Part shown: piece by piece, positions 5,503 through 7,681 of the stretch
Numbering within the stretch: position 1 is the stretch's first letter
How the letters are laid out: every line of letters begins with the position of its first letter
Assembly (NCBI GenBank): GCA_023387715.1
Contig: JAEWHQ010000128.1
Location: 1-7,681, forward strand
Direction: 5' to 3'
From: Pseudomonadota bacterium
Lineage (GTDB): Bacteria > Pseudomonadota > Alphaproteobacteria > Rhizobiales > Rhizobiaceae
DNA length: 7,681 nt
Notes under the pieces: generated by a model
What the model was told of the DNA's origin: nothing
The model's database searches: none
The model's input: the letters and a program-made list of their open reading frames with translations, nothing else
Program-made: the position numbers and the translations under genes

Positions 5503-7211
5503 AATTGGCATGCCTTTTTCTTATCAAATCCATCGAGAACCAACACAAGTGCCTTGCCAAATTGCATAGCATTGACGTCGCATCCTGCAACAGCAACCAT
5601 TGCGCCGCCTTTGTCTTCATCGGTGATGTCGCCATGAACAAAGGTTTGCAGCGACGCAGAATTTGTTCCATTGACCTGTAAAGCTTGAAAACGCAACGGA
5701 TCCGCTTTGCCGCTATCAATCAGGATCACTTTGCCTGTGGTTTGGGGAAGAAAATCGGCCAGATAAATGGTGCAGCCTTTATTCGCTTCCGTTACCGCGC
5801 ATAGGCTCGCATAATTCTGAAACAGATAATCCGGCATCAGCGTAAAAGCATTGCGGGTGACCTGACGGCTTTCCTCGTTGTCCGGCACAAAAACCGCCTT
5901 CTCAATGAGCTGATCGCGCAGTTTAAGCCCCTGTGCAGGTGTGATGACTTGTTCCGGTACGGATAGTGGTTTGGATTTTTCAGGGAGCAGCGTGCCCAGA
6001 AGTTTTCCAAGCTCAGGCTTGTCGACAGCAGCTTCTCTTAAGGTTTTGAGGGCATCGGCACCGGGTTGCCCCCATTTCATTAGCTGCTTGACACTATGTT
6101 CGGTAAAGCGCGCATCTCCCGTCAAGGCCATGCTCACCTGCTGCTGTGCGGCAACTCGTAGCGGCGAGAGCGCATCCGTCAAAGCCAGAGCAAAAATGCA
6201 GTAAACCGGAAGCGCCATGACAAGATTGATGCAGCGTAAACGCTGTGCCCATGCCGCGCCGCCGGTTAGCGCCCACAGATAGGCAAAACCGTAGATAAGC
6301 CCGATGGCTGTCAGGTAAATGAATGTGACATCAACCGGCACCAGCCCGAAACTTTGATAATCACCATAAAGCAGCCATGCGGTCCGGAAACCGAAAGCCA
6401 AAACTGCAATCACTGCAATTTTGCCCAGCTTGTCATAACCACCCTGCAGTCGTTCTGTTTCATTACGTTCAGCAATGATGGTAGCAATAATTGACCAGCT
6501 CAGCATGGCCCATAAAGTGAGGCTGATTGAAAATTGGGAGTCATTGTCCGATTCAGTGCCAAAAAACACGATCAGCATCATCATTGCCATGAGCGGTAAC
6601 AGAAGTTGCGGCCCTACCAGATGTGCAATAAAGCGCGATCTTGGCGATGTAAAAGACGGTTCAAGGCGGTCTGTTAATATGGCAATGACACCTGCTATCG
6701 CGCCAGCAATGAGCCAGAGAATGAAGCGCATCAGTTCCGGATCGACATTATCTGTGCCGATGCCGGAGGCGGTGGAATAAATAGCGACCCAAAACAGGCT
6801 GGCAAGCGCTCCGAAGACGCGCCAGCAAATATTCCATGCGGATTGATAGATGATGGCATAATCAAAATGACGGGTCTGCGCATAAGCAACGAAAAACGGC
6901 AGTGGCAATAGGATGATTATCAGCATGGGGGTTGCATTCACCGTTTGCCCCGAATATTCGCCGGTGAGAATCCCGCTTGTGGCAAAAAAAGCTAACACAC
7001 TAATGATGAGGCCGTTGAGAACAGCACCGGCAATGACCCATGGCAGCCGTATCATTCCGGCTGTCGCAAGAATAGTCAGCACAGCAGCAGCAAAGCCGTA
7101 GCCAAAAACATTATTTACGTTCTGATCAGCGATTATGCTGCTGACATCAAGAAAACCGAATATGCCTCCAAGGATCAAACCTGATACTAATATTAGCACA
7201 TTCTTTTGCAT
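5499..7211 (-). CDS. Polytopic inner-membrane protein, DUF4153-like
   Basis: The product has 570 residues. The first 350 form about eleven hydrophobic segments (roughly 5-25, 35-55, 58-78, 95-112, 130-150, 160-180, 197-217, 228-248, 263-283, 295-315, 328-348). The rest is a soluble domain with four cysteines (471, 480, 544, 568), probably periplasmic. The pattern at the end of the membrane part, LTDALSPLRVAAQQQVSMALTG, matches DUF4153 proteins, where a similar Ser-Gln-x-x-x-x-L segment joins membrane and soluble parts. The family has no settled function. I prefer the ATG at 7211 to the TTG at 7244, since it starts directly before the first helix and a possible promoter lies over the TTG. It is the first gene of the operon, overlapping the next by ATGA at 5502-5499. 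No break is seen. Family call moderate; membrane topology is estimated by eye. Confidence 0.72.
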   Translation of the reverse strand: MQKNVLILVSGLILGGIFGFLDVSSIIADQNVNNVFGYGFAAAVLTILATAGMIRLPWVIAGAVLNGLIISVLAFFATSGILTGEYSGQTVNATPMLIIILLPLPFFVAYAQTRHFDYAIIYQSAWNICWRVFGALASLFWVAIYSTASGIGTDNVDPELMRFILWLIAGAIAGVIAILTDRLEPSFTSPRSRFIAHLVGPQLLLPLMAMMMLIVFFGTESDNDSQFSISLTLWAMLSWSIIATIIAERNETERLQGGYDKLGKIAVIAVLAFGFRTAWLLYGDYQSFGLVPVDVTFIYLTAIGLIYGFAYLWALTGGAAWAQRLRCINLVMALPVYCIFALALTDALSPLRVAAQQQVSMALTGDARFTEHSVKQLMKWGQPGADALKTLREAAVDKPELGKLLGTLLPEKSKPLSVPEQVITPAQGLKLRDQLIEKAVFVPDNEESRQVTRNAFTLMPDYLFQNYASLCAVTEANKGCTIYLADFLPQTTGKVILIDSGKADPLRFQALQVNGTNSASLQTFVHGDITDEDKGGAMVAVAGCDVNAMQFGKALVLVLDGFDKKKACQL

Positions 7212-7244
7212 GCCTATCCATGATTCGTTGTTTAAAAATATCAA

Positions 7245-7310
7245 GCTTTATTCTATATGCCTGATGTGTCAATCTGAATAATTGATGGTTAAACTATAGA
7301 TACATAATTG
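7245..7310. promoter_or_regulatory. Divergent promoter region
   Basis: The 116 bases between the minus-strand operon (7211) and the plus-strand gene (7328) are AT-rich. On the minus strand TTGACA (7272-7267) is followed 16 bases on by TAAAGC (7250-7245), a perfect -35 with a poor -10, giving a leader of about 27 bases. On the plus strand TTGATG (7282-7287) and TACATAAT (7301-7308) could serve the divergent gene, with short spacing. Both are guesses from consensus; no operator repeat is obvious. Confidence 0.3.
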
Positions 7311-7327
7311 TGGTTTGGTGTGCATTG

Positions 7328-7681
7328 ATGAAAAATTACAGATTTCTTGGTTCAGTTTTCTTCATGACGGCTCTGGCTTCCGGTTTTCTTGTGAATGCTC
7401 CTATGCCGGTATTCGCAGCAGAGAATTGCACCGGAGAAGTTTTTATTTCCTGCAATGTTGCCAAGGATAAACATTTAAAAGTTTGCATAGAGCCTGCCAG
7501 TGGTAGTGCTGAGCCGAAATTTACCTATAATTTTACTGAAAAAGGTAAGGCAGGACTTTCGTTAAGCGAAAATTTTTCCGCCAAAACCGTGTCGCCATGG
7601 AAAGGTGTGGGCAGAGCCATCAACTCAAATGTTACATTCAACCATGAGGGATACCAGTATCATGTGTGGCAGAGCTTCGAC
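7328..7681 (+). CDS. Small secreted protein, cut by right window edge
   Basis: An ATG at 7328 opens a frame of 118 residues that reaches the edge without a stop. A signal peptide is clear (KNYR, a hydrophobic core, cleavage near PVFA, residue 30). The mature part starts AENCTGEVFISCNV with cysteines at 34, 42 and 53 (LKVCIE). It goes on with KFTYNFTEKGKAGLSLSE, PWKGVGRAINSNVTF and GYQYHVWQ, a layout that I have seen in unnamed small periplasmic proteins of alphaproteobacteria: a Tyr/Phe strand, a Gly-x-x-Gly turn, then a Trp-x-Gly-Val-Gly-Arg loop. No function is known for these. The ribosome binding site is weak. The gene is transcribed away from the membrane-protein operon and may share its control. 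Length suggests that only a few tens of residues are missing. Confidence 0.75.
   Translation, partial: MKNYRFLGSVFFMTALASGFLVNAPMPVFAAENCTGEVFISCNVAKDKHLKVCIEPASGSAEPKFTYNFTEKGKAGLSLSENFSAKTVSPWKGVGRAINSNVTFNHEGYQYHVWQSFD

Noticed and set aside
7212..7244. TTG-started 11-residue extension of the membrane protein
   Set aside because: A better ATG lies at 7211 right before the first helix, and the extension overlaps a possible promoter.

Overview
The window looks like an accessory, partly decaying stretch of an alphaproteobacterial chromosome or large replicon. Gene style and protein families (DUF924, DUF4153-like, a COG3904 ClpP-like protein, an LprI-like protein) suggest the Rhizobiales, perhaps a Brucella/Ochrobactrum relative. 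That placement is an inference from protein flavour and could not be tested here. Almost every recognisable product carries a signal peptide or membrane helices, so this is an envelope-protein neighbourhood.

Left part (1-1026). A DUF924 gene on the minus strand runs off the left edge. A terminator-like hairpin follows at 682-720. Next come two gene relics: a short minus-strand piece resembling the last membrane helix of a P1B metal ATPase, and a plus-strand fragment of an IS3-family transposase OrfB that is cut off at about 1024.

Middle (1027-3774). About 1.2 kb holds no convincing intact gene. It contains a possible insertion-sequence left end, one 51-residue ORF, small hairpins and a 22-residue stretch resembling SCO1/SenC. 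It is followed by an LprI-like secreted four-cysteine protein (2227-2682) and a broken secreted partner (2692-3056). A further unrecognised plus-strand reading frame (3226-3738) carries three in-frame stops. A 63-bp element with perfect 8-bp ends lies at 3162-3224, and a perfect 12-bp inverted repeat (3718-3756) sits between converging frames.

Right part (3775-7681). A compact minus-strand operon reads, in transcription order: a 570-residue polytopic DUF4153-like membrane protein; a 191-residue secreted protein with eight cysteines, joined to it by an ATGA overlap; and a secreted ClpP-like protein followed by a Pro/Gln-rich linker and an NTF2-like domain. A single TAA at 4420-4422 splits this last gene in two. 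Divergently, on the plus strand, a small secreted protein runs off the right edge. The shared promoter region and shared envelope location suggest one functional module, but its role is unknown.
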